Assembly (NCBI RefSeq): GCF_038039215.1
Contig: NZ_JBBPCL010000001.1
Location: 1,426,001-1,490,000 of the forward strand
Source: Pseudonocardia sp. T1-2H
GTDB lineage: Bacteria > Actinomycetota > Actinomycetes > Mycobacteriales > Pseudonocardiaceae
Length of the DNA: 64,000 nucleotides
Reading direction: 5' to 3'
The position numbers and the translations under genes were made by a program. The notes under the pieces are model-generated. The model was not told the DNA's origin and made no database searches. It saw nothing but the letters and a program-made list of their open reading frames with translations. Of this stretch, positions 11,408-20,282 are shown piece by piece (position 1 is the stretch's first letter; each line of letters opens with the position of its first letter).

Positions 11408-11474
11408 AGACTAGCGCGGAGGGGGCGACTCGATCGGCCGATCGAGGGAGGTCATCGGGCCCGGGACGACCTCC
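11408..11474 (-). promoter_or_regulatory. leaderless promoter with 18-bp palindrome and second inverted repeat
   Basis: On the minus strand TAGTCT (11413-11408) is followed by six bases and then the GTG of the membrane protein. A perfect 18-bp palindrome, CTCGATCGG plus CCGATCGAG (11429-11446), covers where the -35 would be. A second inverted repeat, GGAGGTC and GACCTCC (11447-11453 and 11468-11474), lies just upstream. The pair looks like an operator; no cognate regulator is identifiable. Confidence 0.5.
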
Positions 11475-11503
11475 GCCCCTGATCGCCGGAGAACGCGCGG
11501 GTC

Positions 11504-11914
11504 CTAACCCTGCAGGAACGACAGCCGGACGCTCCGCACCGCGTTGTCGACGTTGGTGTCCACCAGGCACACGGACTGCCACGTGCCCAGCGCGAGCTTC
11601 CCGCCCAGCACCGGCACGCTCGTCGACGGCGGGATGAACGCGGGCAGGACGTGGTCCCGGCCGTGCCCGGGGCTGCCGTGCCGGTGCCTCCAGCGGTCGT
11701 CGGCAGGGAGGAGGTCCTTGAGTGCGGCGAGCAGGTCGGTGTCGCTCCCCGCGCCCGTCTCGATCACCGCGATACCGGCGGTCGCGTGCGGTACCCAGAC
11801 GTTGAGCAGGCCGTCGCCGGCGCCGGCGCCGCGCAGGAAGTCGTCGATCGGGGAGGTCAGGTCGACGACCCGCTCCTCGCCCCCGGTCCGGATCTCGATC
11901 AGCTCGCTGTGCAC
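11504..11914 (-). CDS. YjbQ family (UPF0047) protein, secondary thiamine-phosphate synthase-like
   Basis: A 136-residue protein of the YjbQ/UPF0047 family: HSELIEIRT at the N-terminus, LNVWVPHATAGIAVIE, HGSPGHGRDHVLPAFIPPS and LALGTWQSVCLVDTN. Family members show weak thiamine-phosphate synthase activity in vitro, but the physiological role is unsettled. The start is fixed by a -10 box (TAGGCT) six bases upstream, making a leaderless mRNA. It is divergent from the class V aminotransferase, and the two share one palindromic promoter core. Confidence 0.9.
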   Translation of the reverse strand: MHSELIEIRTGGEERVVDLTSPIDDFLRGAGAGDGLLNVWVPHATAGIAVIETGAGSDTDLLAALKDLLPADDRWRHRHGSPGHGRDHVLPAFIPPSTSVPVLGGKLALGTWQSVCLVDTNVDNAVRSVRLSFLQG

Positions 11915-11920
11915 CCGGAA

Positions 11921-11930
11921 AGCCTAGGCT
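11921..11930. promoter_or_regulatory. symmetric divergent leaderless promoter
   Basis: AGCCTAGGCT is a perfect 10-bp palindrome containing the -10 hexamer TAGGCT on both strands (11925-11930 plus, 11926-11921 minus), overlapping by two bases. On each strand exactly six bases separate the hexamer from a GTG start (11937 plus, 11914 minus). Both genes would therefore be leaderless and their initiation mutually exclusive at a given moment. Confidence 0.7.
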
Positions 11931-11936
11931 CACCCC

Positions 11937-12953
11937 GTGCGCGAGGCCTTCGGTGAACGGTTCGACGTCCCTGCCGGCTATCTGAACACCGCGAGTGTCG
12001 GGGTTCCGCCCGCGCCGGTCGCGGACGCCATGGAACGGGCGGTGCGGGACTGGCGGTCCGGATCCGCCACGGCACCGAGTTACGACGACCCCACGGAACG
12101 CGCCCGCGCGGCGTGGGCCCGGCTGGTCGGCGTCCCGGTGGACCGGGTCGCGATCGGCGCCGCCGTGTCGCCGCTGGTGGGGCTGGTCGCGGCGTCGGTC
12201 CCGGACGGCACCCGGGTGGGCGTCTGCGAGGGCGAGTTCACGAGCGTCAGCTACCCCTTCGCCGTGCAGGGCCGCGGCGTCACCGTCACCGAGGTCCCTC
12301 TCGACGAGCTGGGTGCGCGGGCCGCGGAGTTCGACCTCGTCGCGACGAGCGTCGTGCAGTCCCTCGACGGCCGCCTCGCCGACCTCGACGCCCTGGAGGG
12401 CGTCCGCGCGCACGGCACGCGGGTGCTCCTGGACGTCACCCAGTCCGGATGGCTGCCGACCCGGCTGGACTGGGCGGACGTCGTCGTCGGCGCGGGCTAC
12501 AAGTGGCTGATGTCCCCGCGCGGGACGGCGTGGATGGCCGTGCACCCGTCGCTGGCGCCCACCCCGCACGCGGCGGGCTGGTACGCGGCCGCGGACCGGT
12601 GGGGCAGCACGTCCGGGCTGCCGCCGCGGCTCGCGCCGGACGCCCGGGCGCTGGACACGTCACCGGCCTGGATGTGCCAGGCCGGGGCCGCCGTCGCGCT
12701 GGAGTGGGTCGCCGGGCTGGACCTCGAGCTCGTCGCGAAGCACTGCACCGGGCTCGCCGACGCGTTCCGGGCCGGGCTGGGCCTGGAGCCCGCGGGCTCG
12801 GCGATCACGCACGTGCGCGTGCCCGGGGCGGCCGAACGGTTCGCCGCCGCCGGGATCACCGCGACCGACCGCGGCGGCGGGGTCCGGCTGTCCTTCCACC
12901 TCTACAACGACATGTCCGACGTCGAACGGGCCCTGGCGGCGCTCAGCGGGTGA
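11937..12953 (+). CDS. class V aminotransferase-fold PLP enzyme
   Basis: This 338-residue protein has the fold of class V PLP enzymes (kynureninase, cysteine desulfurase and isopenicillin N epimerase relatives). Opening GYLNTASVGVPP is typical, the Asp that holds the pyridine nitrogen is in VLLDVTQSGWLP, and the Schiff-base lysine is in VGAGYKWLMSPRGTAWM. No active-site Cys loop of a desulfurase is evident, so the substrate is unknown. It is shorter than cysteine desulfurases (about 400). It starts at the GTG set by the symmetric promoter and ends just before the convergent ferritin-like gene. Confidence 0.88.
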   Translation: MREAFGERFDVPAGYLNTASVGVPPAPVADAMERAVRDWRSGSATAPSYDDPTERARAAWARLVGVPVDRVAIGAAVSPLVGLVAASVPDGTRVGVCEGEFTSVSYPFAVQGRGVTVTEVPLDELGARAAEFDLVATSVVQSLDGRLADLDALEGVRAHGTRVLLDVTQSGWLPTRLDWADVVVGAGYKWLMSPRGTAWMAVHPSLAPTPHAAGWYAAADRWGSTSGLPPRLAPDARALDTSPAWMCQAGAAVALEWVAGLDLELVAKHCTGLADAFRAGLGLEPAGSAITHVRVPGAAERFAAAGITATDRGGGVRLSFHLYNDMSDVERALAALSG

Positions 12954-12960
12954 CGGGTGC

Positions 12961-13428
12961 TCAGCGGGTGATGCCGGGGAACGGCGGGATCACCGGTGTG
13001 GTGCCCGTCGCGATCCGCCAGCGGGCACTCCGGGTGGTGCCCTCGACCAGCGCCTTCAGCCCCGCCGCGCGCAGCTGCGGCTCCTCGGTGTGTTCCAGGA
13101 CCGAGCGCCAGGCGGCCATCGCGTCGTCCTCCGCGGCGATGGCCAGGCGGCCCGCGCCGAGGGCGTCGGTGACCGGTTGCGGGGTCGTGTAAGCGGGCTG
13201 CGCGGACACCGGGCGGGCGCCGAGCTCGGTGAGGGTCTGCTCGATCTGCGAGCGCAGCGTCCGGTGCGCCTCGATGTCCTTGCGGGCCTGGGCCGCCTGG
13301 TCCGTCGGGACGAACGCGAGGATCAGCGTGTAGGACCACAGGGCCGCGTGCTCGGTGGCGAGCGCGCCCTGCAGCGCGGTGATCGCCTCGCCGCTGATGG
13401 CGGACTCCTGCTGGCGGGGGGCGCTCAC
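12961..13428 (-). CDS. ferritin-like domain protein (DUF4439)
   Basis: A 155-residue helical protein: the segments ALQGALATEHAALWSYTLILAF, ARKDIEAHRTLRSQIEQTLTEL and AIAAEDDAMAAWRSVLEHTEE form the Glu/His-bearing helices of a ferritin-like four-helix bundle. The conserved actinobacterial location is beside rimP-nusA. Its GTG overlaps the stop of the upstream lipoprotein gene as GTGA, so both are co-translated. Whether it binds iron is not known; the family is named from fold only. Confidence 0.85.
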   Translation of the reverse strand: MSAPRQQESAISGEAITALQGALATEHAALWSYTLILAFVPTDQAAQARKDIEAHRTLRSQIEQTLTELGARPVSAQPAYTTPQPVTDALGAGRLAIAAEDDAMAAWRSVLEHTEEPQLRAAGLKALVEGTTRSARWRIATGTTPVIPPFPGITR

Positions 13429-13901
13429 GTCAGCACCGCCGCGTACGTCGTGCAGCAGGCGGTGATCGCCGCGACGAGCCCCACCCGCTCGACCCCGATG
13501 CCGCCGACGAGCCCCTGCGCCTCCCGGGCCGCGTCCTCGATCGCGGTCCGGACGGCGGGGAGGTCGGCGGTCCGTGGCGCGGCCGGCGGGGCGGTGGACG
13601 CGCGGGCCTGCGGGTCGAGCCGCTGGATCTCGCGGTCCAGCGCTGCGGCGTGGTCCGTGCGGGCGGAGCTCAGCGGGGCGAGCCGCTCGGTCAGCCCGGG
13701 GTCCGCCGCGATCGCGGCGGTGATCACGGCCGTGTCCGCGCGGGCCCGTCGGGCGAGCGCGATCAGCGGGTCCGGCCCGTCGGATCCGGTGCCCGTGGTG
13801 GTGCAGGCGGCCAGTGCGGGGGAGACCGTCACCGCTGCCGCACCCGCCGCCGTGAGCGCGAACAGCCGTCGTCGGCTCAGCGTCGGACCGGGGACGTTCA
13901 C
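13425..13901 (-). CDS. Tat-exported ferritin-like lipoprotein
   Basis: The N-terminus LSRRRLFALTAAGAAA is a twin-arginine signal, followed by a lipobox-like SPALAAC, so the mature protein is probably a lipid-anchored exported protein of about 120 residues. The rest is Ala-rich and helical (ADTAVITAAIAADPGLTERL, RTDHAAALDREIQRLDP), matching the partner found next to DUF4439 genes in actinobacteria. I took GTG 13901 because it places the Arg pair about ten residues in; a start at 13931 would add an unlikely extension. It is coupled by a four-base overlap to the downstream ferritin-like gene and divergent from rimP. Confidence 0.78.
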   Translation of the reverse strand: MNVPGPTLSRRRLFALTAAGAAAVTVSPALAACTTTGTGSDGPDPLIALARRARADTAVITAAIAADPGLTERLAPLSSARTDHAAALDREIQRLDPQARASTAPPAAPRTADLPAVRTAIEDAAREAQGLVGGIGVERVGLVAAITACCTTYAAVLT

Positions 13902-14134
13902 GGACCGGCATCCTGCCAGGCGGCCGATCACGGGCCGCCACCCGCGCGGGCGACGGGGTCCGGGGTGCGGCGCGATACGCTGGACGGCCCGTCCGGCCCG
14001 ACGTCTCGGCCTTCGATCGTCCCGGCCCTGATCGTCCGGCCGGACGGGAGCAGGGTGCCGGCATGCCGGTGCCGACCGTGACGGCGACGACAGAGCGCGA
14101 CCCGCCGAGGAACCGACCGCGAGGAGCGACCGCG

Positions 14135-14719
14135 ATGCCCAGTCCAGACCCCGAGCAGCTCACCGGGCTGCTGCGCGGTGTGCTGGAGCCCGTCGTCGCC
14201 GGCGCAGGCTACGAGCTCGACGAGCTCGACGTGCGTTCGGCGGGCCGGCGGCACACCGTCAAGGTCGTCGTGGACGTCCCGGAGAACGGCGCGCACGGGT
14301 CGGACTCCGTGGGCCTGGACGCCATCGCGGAGCTGAGCCGCACCGTCGCCGCCGAGCTCGACGGGCACGAGCACCTGATCGAGGGCTCCTACACGCTCGA
14401 GGTCACCTCGCCCGGTGTCGACCGCCCGCTCACCCGTCCGCTGCACTGGCGGCGGGCGAAGCTGCGGCTGGTCCGCGTCACCCTCGTCGGTGGCGGCACC
14501 CAGGACGTCCGCGTCGGCGAGGCGGGCCCGGACTCCGTCACCGTCGTCGACGCGGGCGCGAAGAAGCCCGAACGCCGCACGCTGCGCTACGCCGACGTCG
14601 CGAACGCCGTCGTGCAGGTCGAGTTCCGCCCGCCGCCCGCGGCCGAGACCACCCTGCTGGCGCCCCCTTCCGACACCGACGACGGCGTGGCCGAGCACGA
14701 CCCCCAGGAGCTCTCATGA
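14135..14719 (+). CDS. rimP: ribosome maturation factor RimP
   Basis: RimP helps late assembly of the 30S subunit. The 194-residue product shows both RimP domains: [47 protein letters not shown] (the signature SPGxDRPL) and a C-terminal Sm-like barrel. The ATG at 14135 follows GAGGAGCG; an upstream start at 14063 would add 24 unconserved residues. The stop overlaps nusA (ATGA), so the two are coupled. A TACGCT at 13976-13981 may be the operon -10, though no good -35 is visible. Confidence 0.95.
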   Translation: MPSPDPEQLTGLLRGVLEPVVAGAGYELDELDVRSAGRRHTVKVVVDVPENGAHGSDSVGLDAIAELSRTVAAELDGHEHLIEGSYTLEVTSPGVDRPLTRPLHWRRAKLRLVRVTLVGGGTQDVRVGEAGPDSVTVVDAGAKKPERRTLRYADVANAVVQVEFRPPPAAETTLLAPPSDTDDGVAEHDPQELS

Positions 14720-15798
14720 ACGTCGACATCGCCGCGCTCCGCGCGATCGAGCGCGACAAGGACATCCCGTTCGACATGGTCATCGAGGCCATCGAGACGG
14801 CGCTGATCACCGCCTACCGGCACACCGACGGCCACCAGCCGCACGCGCGCGTCGACATCGACCGCAAGTCCGGCCTCGTCCGCGTCATGGCGCAGGAGAT
14901 GGCCGAGGACGGGTCCGTCGCCCAGGAGTGGGACGACACCCCCGAGGGCTTCGGCCGCATCGCGGCCACCACGGCCCGCCAGGTGATCGTGCAGCGGCTG
15001 CGGGACGCCGAGCACGAGCGCACCTACGGCGAGTACTCCACCAAGGAGGGCGAGATCGTCGCCGGGGTGATCTCGCGCGACGCCCGCGCGAACGCCCGCG
15101 GCGTGGTCGTCGTGGCCCTGGGGCAGACCGAGGGCGTGCTGCCCCAGGCCGAGCAGGTCCCCGGGGAGAAGTACGTGCACGGCGAGCGCATCCGCTGTTA
15201 CGTGGTCGGCGTGACGCGCGGAATGCGCGGTACCCAGATCACGTTGTCCCGTACACACCCCAACCTCGTGCGCAAGCTGTTCGCGCTCGAGGTGCCGGAG
15301 CTCGTCGACGGCTCCGTGGAGATCATGTCCATCGCCCGCGAGGCCGGCCACCGGTCCAAGATCGCGGTCCGCTCGACCGTGTCCGGGGTCAACCCCAAGG
15401 GCGCCTGCATCGGACCGATGGGCCAGCGGGTACGCAACGTGATGAGCGAGCTCGCGGGGGAGAAGATCGACATCATCGACTGGGACGAGGACCCGGCGAC
15501 GTTCGTCGGGAACGCGCTCTCGCCGTCGAAGGTGGTGTCCGTCACCGTGGTCGACGCCAAGAGCCGCACCGCCCGCGTCGTCGTCCCGGACTTCCAGCTC
15601 TCCCTCGCCATCGGCAAGGAGGGGCAGAACGCCCGGCTCGCCGCCCGGCTGACCGGCTGGCGGATCGATATCCGCAGCGACGCCGACCCGCGCAACGCCG
15701 CCCTCACCGCGGACGGCGAGGGGGTCGACGCCGACGTGGAGCCGGACGCCGACGTGGCGGAGATCGCGCGGCCGGCGGGGACGGAGTCGGTCGGCTGA
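14716..15798 (+). CDS. nusA: transcription termination/antitermination factor NusA
   Basis: NusA binds RNA polymerase and RNA and modulates pausing and termination. The 360 residues contain the N-terminal polymerase-binding domain (residues about 1-105), an S1 domain (about 110-180) and two KH domains including [17 protein letters not shown] and [20 protein letters not shown]. There is no C-terminal acidic repeat, which is the normal short form in Gram-positives and actinobacteria. It overlaps rimP by four bases, and its stop codon overlaps the apparent CTG start of ylxR in the same way. Confidence 0.96.
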   Translation: MNVDIAALRAIERDKDIPFDMVIEAIETALITAYRHTDGHQPHARVDIDRKSGLVRVMAQEMAEDGSVAQEWDDTPEGFGRIAATTARQVIVQRLRDAEHERTYGEYSTKEGEIVAGVISRDARANARGVVVVALGQTEGVLPQAEQVPGEKYVHGERIRCYVVGVTRGMRGTQITLSRTHPNLVRKLFALEVPELVDGSVEIMSIAREAGHRSKIAVRSTVSGVNPKGACIGPMGQRVRNVMSELAGEKIDIIDWDEDPATFVGNALSPSKVVSVTVVDAKSRTARVVVPDFQLSLAIGKEGQNARLAARLTGWRIDIRSDADPRNAALTADGEGVDADVEPDADVAEIARPAGTESVG

Positions 15799-16202
15799 CC
15801 CGCGACGCGCTACACTCAGGTCCGGCCCGTCACCAGGGGCCGGTTCCCGTACGTTCCGGTTCGGATCCTGTCCGTACCTGTGTGGGATGCCGCTCCCGGG
15901 AGCTGGCCACCGGTCTGTTGCGAGTCGTCGCGGTGGACGGGACCCTGGTCCCGGACCCGCGCCGAAGACTTCCCGGCCGGGGTGCCTGGCTGCACCCCGT
16001 GCCGGAGTGTCTGGACCGTGCGGAGCGGAGATCGGCCTTCCCGAGGGCGTTGCGCGTCCCCGGGCGGCTGGACACCGCCCCGATACGGAGGTTCCTGCAG
16101 GAAGGCGCTGCAGGGGACGACGGCACGGGATCGGAATCGGCACGAGGGGTTCGGGAAGCGCCCGGACCCGTCATTCACGGAAGCAAGGTCGACCCGTCAT
16201 GA
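15795..16202 (+). CDS. ylxR: YlxR family (DUF448) RNA-binding protein, apparent CTG start
   Basis: YlxR proteins sit between nusA and infB and bind RNA. The signature [20 protein letters not shown], the [16 protein letters not shown] block and the Arg-rich end of the domain are clear. No ATG, GTG or TTG exists in this frame for at least 250 bases upstream of the Cys motif. The only candidate with context is CTG at 15795, which overlaps the nusA stop as CTGA, the same arrangement as the ATGA/GTGA couplings around it. This gives 135 residues with an unusual tail of about 30 residues. The start is inferred; a miscalled base near the N-terminus is the alternative. Confidence 0.8.
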   Translation: MTRDALHSGPARHQGPVPVRSGSDPVRTCVGCRSRELATGLLRVVAVDGTLVPDPRRRLPGRGAWLHPVPECLDRAERRSAFPRALRVPGRLDTAPIRRFLQEGAAGDDGTGSESARGVREAPGPVIHGSKVDPS

Positions 16203-16296
16203 GCCAGTCGTGAAGATCGCACCATGAACGTGCATCGACTTTAGGTTCGAGGTCGAGCGGGAGTTGCCGCCGGCCTCTTCGAGTACAAGGAGAGCA

Positions 16297-19200
16297 GTGG
16301 CAGGCAAGGCCCGCGTTCACGAGCTTGCGAAAGAGCTCGGACTCAGCAGTAAGCAGGTCCTCAGCAAGCTGCAGGACCTCGGGGAGTACGTGAAGTCCCC
16401 CTCCTCCACCGTCGAGGCCCCCGTCGCGCGCAAGCTGCGTGACTCGGTCTCCGGCGGCGGCAACGGCAACGGTGGTGGCGGCGGTGGCCGTCGTGCCCCC
16501 GGTGGCGCTCGCCCCGGCCCCCGTCCCTCGGGCGGCCCCACCCCCACCCCCGGTCCCTCGGCCGTGCCCGGTCCGCCGCGTTCCGGCGGCGTCCCCGGAC
16601 CGTCCGCGGTGCCCGGCCCCGGACCGCGTCCCGGCCCCCGGCCGCCCGCGGCCCCCTCGACCCCTCCGGCCCCGGCGGCTCCCGCCGCTCCGGCGGCTCC
16701 CGCCGCTCCGGCGGCCTCGTCCGCTCCGGCCCCGGCCGAGCGTCAGCAGCGGCCCGAGCAGCGGCCGGGTTCCGGCCCGCGCCCTGGTGCCCCCGGACCC
16801 CGTCCGGGTCCGCAGCCGGTGCGGCAGCAGCCCGCGACCGAGCAGCCGGCGGCGCAGGCCCCGGCCGCCCCGGCCGAGCCCGCGGCCCGTCCCGGCCCGC
16901 GTCCGCAGCAGCAGCCCTCCCGGCAGCAGCCCGCGGCCGCATCGTCCGGTGACACCGGCACGGTCCCGCCGCGTCCCTCGGGCCCGCGGCCCGGTCCGCG
17001 CACCCCGCGGGTCGGCAACAACCCCTTCGGCGTCGGCTCCGGCGCCCCGCCCCGTCCGGCCGCTCCGCGTCCCGGTCCGCCCCCCGCCGCACCGCAGGGT
17101 GGCGGCGCGGGTGAGCGTCCCGAGCGCAGCGGTGGCCCCGGCGGCCAGGGCGGCGCCCGTCCCGGCCCCGGCCAGGGTGGACCGCGTCCCGCGGCCCGTC
17201 CGGGCGGCGAGGCCGGTCGCGGTGGCCCGCGTCCGCCGAACCCCGGCAACATGCCGCCTCGCCCCAACCCGGGGATGATGCCGGCCAAGCCGGCCGGTGG
17301 CCGTCCCGCGCCCGGTGGGCGTGGTGGTCCCGGTGGTGGCCGAGGTGGCCCCGGCGGCGGTCGTCCCGGTGGTCCGGGCGGTCGTCCCGGTGGTGGCGGC
17401 GGCGGTTTCCGTCCCGGTGGCGGTGGCCCCGGTGGCGGCGGCGGCGCCCCGGCCGGTGGTGGCTTCCGTGGACGTCCCGGCGGCGGCGGTGGCCGTGGCC
17501 GTGGCGGTACCGCGGGTGCGTTCGGTCGTCCCGGCGGACCGGCCCGCAAGGGTCGTAAGTCGAAGCGGCAGAAGCGCCAGGAATACGACGCCATGCAGGC
17601 GCCCTCGGTCGGCGGCGTTCGCCTTCCGAAGGGCCAGGGCGAGACGATCCGTCTCCCCCGTGGCGCGTCCCTGACGGACTTCGCAGACAAGATCAACGCC
17701 AACCCGGCGTCGCTGGTCCAGGTCCTGTTCCACCTGGGTGAGATGGTCACGTCGACACAGTCCGTGTCGGACGAGATCCTCGAGCTGCTCGGGTCGGAGA
17801 TGAACTACCAGGTCCAGGTCGTCAGCCCGGAGGAGGAGGACCGGGAGCTGCTCGACAGCTTCTCCCTCACCTACGGCGAGAACGCCGGGGACGACGACGA
17901 CCTCGAGGTCCGGCCGCCGGTCGTGACCGTCATGGGTCACGTCGACCACGGTAAGACGCGACTGCTGGACACGATCCGCAAGGCGAACGTCCGCGAGAGC
18001 GAGGCCGGCGGCATCACCCAGCACATCGGTGCCTACCAGGTGATGGCCGAGCTCGAGGGCTACGAGCGTCCGATCACGTTCATCGACACCCCGGGTCACG
18101 AGGCGTTCACCGCCATGCGTGCCCGTGGTGCGAAGTCCACGGACATCGCGGTGATCGTGGTCGCGGCCGACGACGGCGTCATGCCGCAGACGGTCGAGGC
18201 GATCAACCACGCCCAGGCGGCGAACGTGCCGGTCGTGGTCGCGGTCAACAAGATCGACAAGGAGGGGGCCAACCCCGCCAAGATCCGCCAGCAGCTCACC
18301 GAGTACGGGCTGGTCGCCGAGGAGTACGGCGGCGACACGATGTTCGTGGACATCTCTGCGAAGCAGGGCACGAACATCGACCAGCTCCTCGAGTCGATCC
18401 TGCTCACGGCGGACGCCGCTCTGGACCTCCGGGCCAACCCGGACATGGAGGCCCAGGGTGTCGCGATCGAGGCGCACCTCGACCGCGGCCGCGGCCCCGT
18501 GGCCACGGTCCTGGTGCAGCGCGGAACGCTGCACGTCGGCGACTCGATCGTCGCGGGAGACGCCTCCGGGCGTGTCCGGCGGATGTTCGACGAGCACGGC
18601 GAGGACATCATCGAGGCGACCCCGTCGCGTCCGGTCCAGGTCATCGGCTTCACGTCGGTGCCCGGTGCGGGTGACACCTTCCTCGTCGTCGACGAGGACC
18701 GGGTCGCGCGGCAGATCGCCGACCGGCGGCGCGCTCGTGAGCGCAACGCCGAACTGGCGAGCCGTCGCAAGCGCGTCAGCCTCGAGGACCTCGATGCGGC
18801 GCTCAAGGAGACGAACCAGCTCAACCTGATCATCAAGGGTGACAACTCGGGTACCGTCGAGGCCCTCGAGGACGCCCTGATGAAGCTGGACGTGGGCGAG
18901 GACGTCGAACTGCGCGTCATCCACCGCGGCGTCGGTGGGATCACCGAGGGCGACATCAACCTCGCCATCGCGGACAACGTCATCGTCATGGGCTTCAACG
19001 TCCGTGCCGAGGGCAAGGCCACGGAGCTGGCCAACCGCGAGGGCGTGGAGATCCGCTACTACTCGGTGATCTACCAGGCGATCGACGAGATCGAGGCGGC
19101 CCTGAAGGGCATGCTGAAGCCGGAGTACGAGGAGGTGGAGCTCGGCCGCGCCGAGGTCCGCGACGTCTTCAAGTCCTCCAAGTTCGGCACCATCGCCGGT

Positions 19201-19428
19201 TGCCTCGTGATGGGCGGCGAGATCCGTCGCAACGCGCGCGGCCGCCTGCTGCGGGACAGCGTCGTGATCGCCGAGAACCTGCCGATCAGCTCGCTGCGGC
19301 GGTTCAAGGACGACGTGGTCGAGGTCCGCGAGGGCTACGAGTGCGGTCTCACCCTCGGCACGTACAGCGACATCAAGGTCGGTGACGTGATCGAGACCTT
19401 CGAGATGCGCGAGAAGCCCCGCGCCTGA
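16297..19428 (+). CDS. infB: translation initiation factor IF-2
   Basis: This 1043-residue GTPase delivers fMet-tRNA to the 30S subunit. The IF2_N domain ([19 protein letters not shown]) is followed by a Pro/Gly/Arg/Ala-rich linker of about 370 residues, then [21 protein letters not shown] (about 420) and the GTPase domain with GHVDHGKT (about 547), DTPGHEAF (about 597) and NKID (about 651). C-terminal domains end at [13 protein letters not shown]. Actinobacterial IF-2 is typically this long because of the linker. I start at GTG 16297, which follows AAGGAGA and begins the conserved N-terminus. The gene belongs to the rimP-nusA-ylxR cluster and ends in a strong hairpin. Confidence 0.96.
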   Translation: MAGKARVHELAKELGLSSKQVLSKLQDLGEYVKSPSSTVEAPVARKLRDSVSGGGNGNGGGGGGRRAPGGARPGPRPSGGPTPTPGPSAVPGPPRSGGVPGPSAVPGPGPRPGPRPPAAPSTPPAPAAPAAPAAPAAPAASSAPAPAERQQRPEQRPGSGPRPGAPGPRPGPQPVRQQPATEQPAAQAPAAPAEPAARPGPRPQQQPSRQQPAAASSGDTGTVPPRPSGPRPGPRTPRVGNNPFGVGSGAPPRPAAPRPGPPPAAPQGGGAGERPERSGGPGGQGGARPGPGQGGPRPAARPGGEAGRGGPRPPNPGNMPPRPNPGMMPAKPAGGRPAPGGRGGPGGGRGGPGGGRPGGPGGRPGGGGGGFRPGGGGPGGGGGAPAGGGFRGRPGGGGGRGRGGTAGAFGRPGGPARKGRKSKRQKRQEYDAMQAPSVGGVRLPKGQGETIRLPRGASLTDFADKINANPASLVQVLFHLGEMVTSTQSVSDEILELLGSEMNYQVQVVSPEEEDRELLDSFSLTYGENAGDDDDLEVRPPVVTVMGHVDHGKTRLLDTIRKANVRESEAGGITQHIGAYQVMAELEGYERPITFIDTPGHEAFTAMRARGAKSTDIAVIVVAADDGVMPQTVEAINHAQAANVPVVVAVNKIDKEGANPAKIRQQLTEYGLVAEEYGGDTMFVDISAKQGTNIDQLLESILLTADAALDLRANPDMEAQGVAIEAHLDRGRGPVATVLVQRGTLHVGDSIVAGDASGRVRRMFDEHGEDIIEATPSRPVQVIGFTSVPGAGDTFLVVDEDRVARQIADRRRARERNAELASRRKRVSLEDLDAALKETNQLNLIIKGDNSGTVEALEDALMKLDVGEDVELRVIHRGVGGITEGDINLAIADNVIVMGFNVRAEGKATELANREGVEIRYYSVIYQAIDEIEAALKGMLKPEYEEVELGRAEVRDVFKSSKFGTIAGCLVMGGEIRRNARGRLLRDSVVIAENLPISSLRRFKDDVVEVREGYECGLTLGTYSDIKVGDVIETFEMREKPRA

Positions 19429-19442
19429 TCGAACGTGATGTC

Positions 19443-19478
19443 GGGTGCGCAGTCCCATCCCGGTGGGGCTGCGCACCC
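19443..19478 (+). terminator. infB terminator hairpin
   Basis: GGGTGCGCAG (19443-19452) pairs perfectly with CTGCGCACCC (19469-19478), and the stem continues inward through a T-G pair and CCCA/TGGG to a six-base loop, about 15 bp in all. It begins 15 bases after the infB stop. No T-tract follows. Confidence 0.7.
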
Positions 19479-19486
19479 GCCTCGCC

Positions 19487-19492
19487 TACGGT
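19487..19492 (+). promoter_or_regulatory. -10 box of the DUF503 gene
   Basis: TACGGT ends six bases before the ATG at 19499, immediately after the infB hairpin, so the gene has its own promoter and a probable leaderless transcript. Confidence 0.55.
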
Positions 19493-19498
19493 GGCCTC

Positions 19499-19795
19499 AT
19501 GTACGTGGGGGCCCTCGAGCTCGACCTCCTCCTCGGGGATGTGCGCTCGTTGAAACAGAAGCGCTCCGTGGTCCGGCCCGTCGTGGCCGAGCTGCGGCGC
19601 AAGTACGAGGTGTCGGCCGCCGAGGCCGGACACCTCGATCTCCACCGCCGCGCCCTGATCGGGGTGTCCTGCGTCGCCGCGGACCCCGGCCACGTCACCG
19701 CGGTGCTCGACTCGTGCGAGCGGCTCGTCGCCGCCCGCCCGGAACTCGAACTCCTCTCGGCGCGGCACCGGATGCTGGGCCCCGAGGACGACTGA
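19499..19795 (+). CDS. DUF503 (YlxP-like) family protein
   Basis: A 98-residue protein with the DUF503 pattern: [55 protein letters not shown] and a C-terminal helix followed by ARPELELL. The family is small, cytosolic, found between infB and rbfA in Gram-positives, and of unknown function, presumably linked to translation or ribosome assembly from its position. The ATG is set by the -10 box six bases upstream; a longer upstream frame has no support. Confidence 0.9.
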   Translation: MYVGALELDLLLGDVRSLKQKRSVVRPVVAELRRKYEVSAAEAGHLDLHRRALIGVSCVAADPGHVTAVLDSCERLVAARPELELLSARHRMLGPEDD

Positions 19796-19820
19796 CGAAG
19801 GACGACAGGGAGTACGCGCC

Positions 19821-20282
19821 ATGGTGGACCAGAGCCGCGCGCGCCGGCTGGCCAAGCGGATCTCGCAGATCGTCGCGCACGCGATCGAGCACGAGATCAA
19901 GGACCCGCGCCTGACGATGGTGACGATCACCGACAGCCGGGTGACCGGCGACCTGCGGGAGGCGACCGTGTACTACACGGTCCTCGGTCGGTCCGTGGAC
20001 GAGGCGCCGGACCTGGCGGGTGCCGCCGCGGCGCTCGCCAGCGCGTCGGGGGTCCTGCGCTCCACGGTCGGTCAGCAGACCGGCATCCGGCACACGCCGA
20101 GCCTCGCGTTCGTCGCCGACCAGGTGCCGGACGAGGCCCGCCGGATGGAGGAGCTCCTCGCCCGCACCCGCGAGTCCGACGCCGAGGTGGCCCGGCTCGC
20201 CGCCGGCGCCCGCCCGGCCGGGGAGGCCGATCCCTACCGCGCCCCGCGCGAGCGCGCGGACGACGGCGACGAGGTCGAGTGA
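19821..20282 (+). CDS. rbfA: 30S ribosome-binding factor RbfA
   Basis: RbfA binds helix 1 of 16S rRNA during late 30S maturation. The KH-like fold is visible in [48 protein letters not shown] and [24 protein letters not shown]-terminal acidic, disordered tail brings the length to 153 residues, common in actinobacteria. It begins 25 bases after DUF503, and its last codons overlap the nrnA start as GTGA. Confidence 0.95.
   Translation: MVDQSRARRLAKRISQIVAHAIEHEIKDPRLTMVTITDSRVTGDLREATVYYTVLGRSVDEAPDLAGAAAALASASGVLRSTVGQQTGIRHTPSLAFVADQVPDEARRMEELLARTRESDAEVARLAAGARPAGEADPYRAPRERADDGDEVE

Noticed and set aside
11919..11937. Iron box at the yjbQ/aminotransferase promoter
   Set aside because: Only 11 of 19 positions match DtxR/IdeR, and the shared part is just the TAGGCT -10 sequence.
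14415..16202. ylxR reading as a 595-residue protein beginning inside rimP
   Set aside because: The first 460 residues are a shadow of rimP and nusA; only the last 120 match YlxR.
16171..19476. Very long antisense frame opposite infB
   Set aside because: Its translation is low-complexity Arg/Gly/Thr/Asp with no domain, as expected from the complement of GC-rich codons; infB on the other strand is certain.
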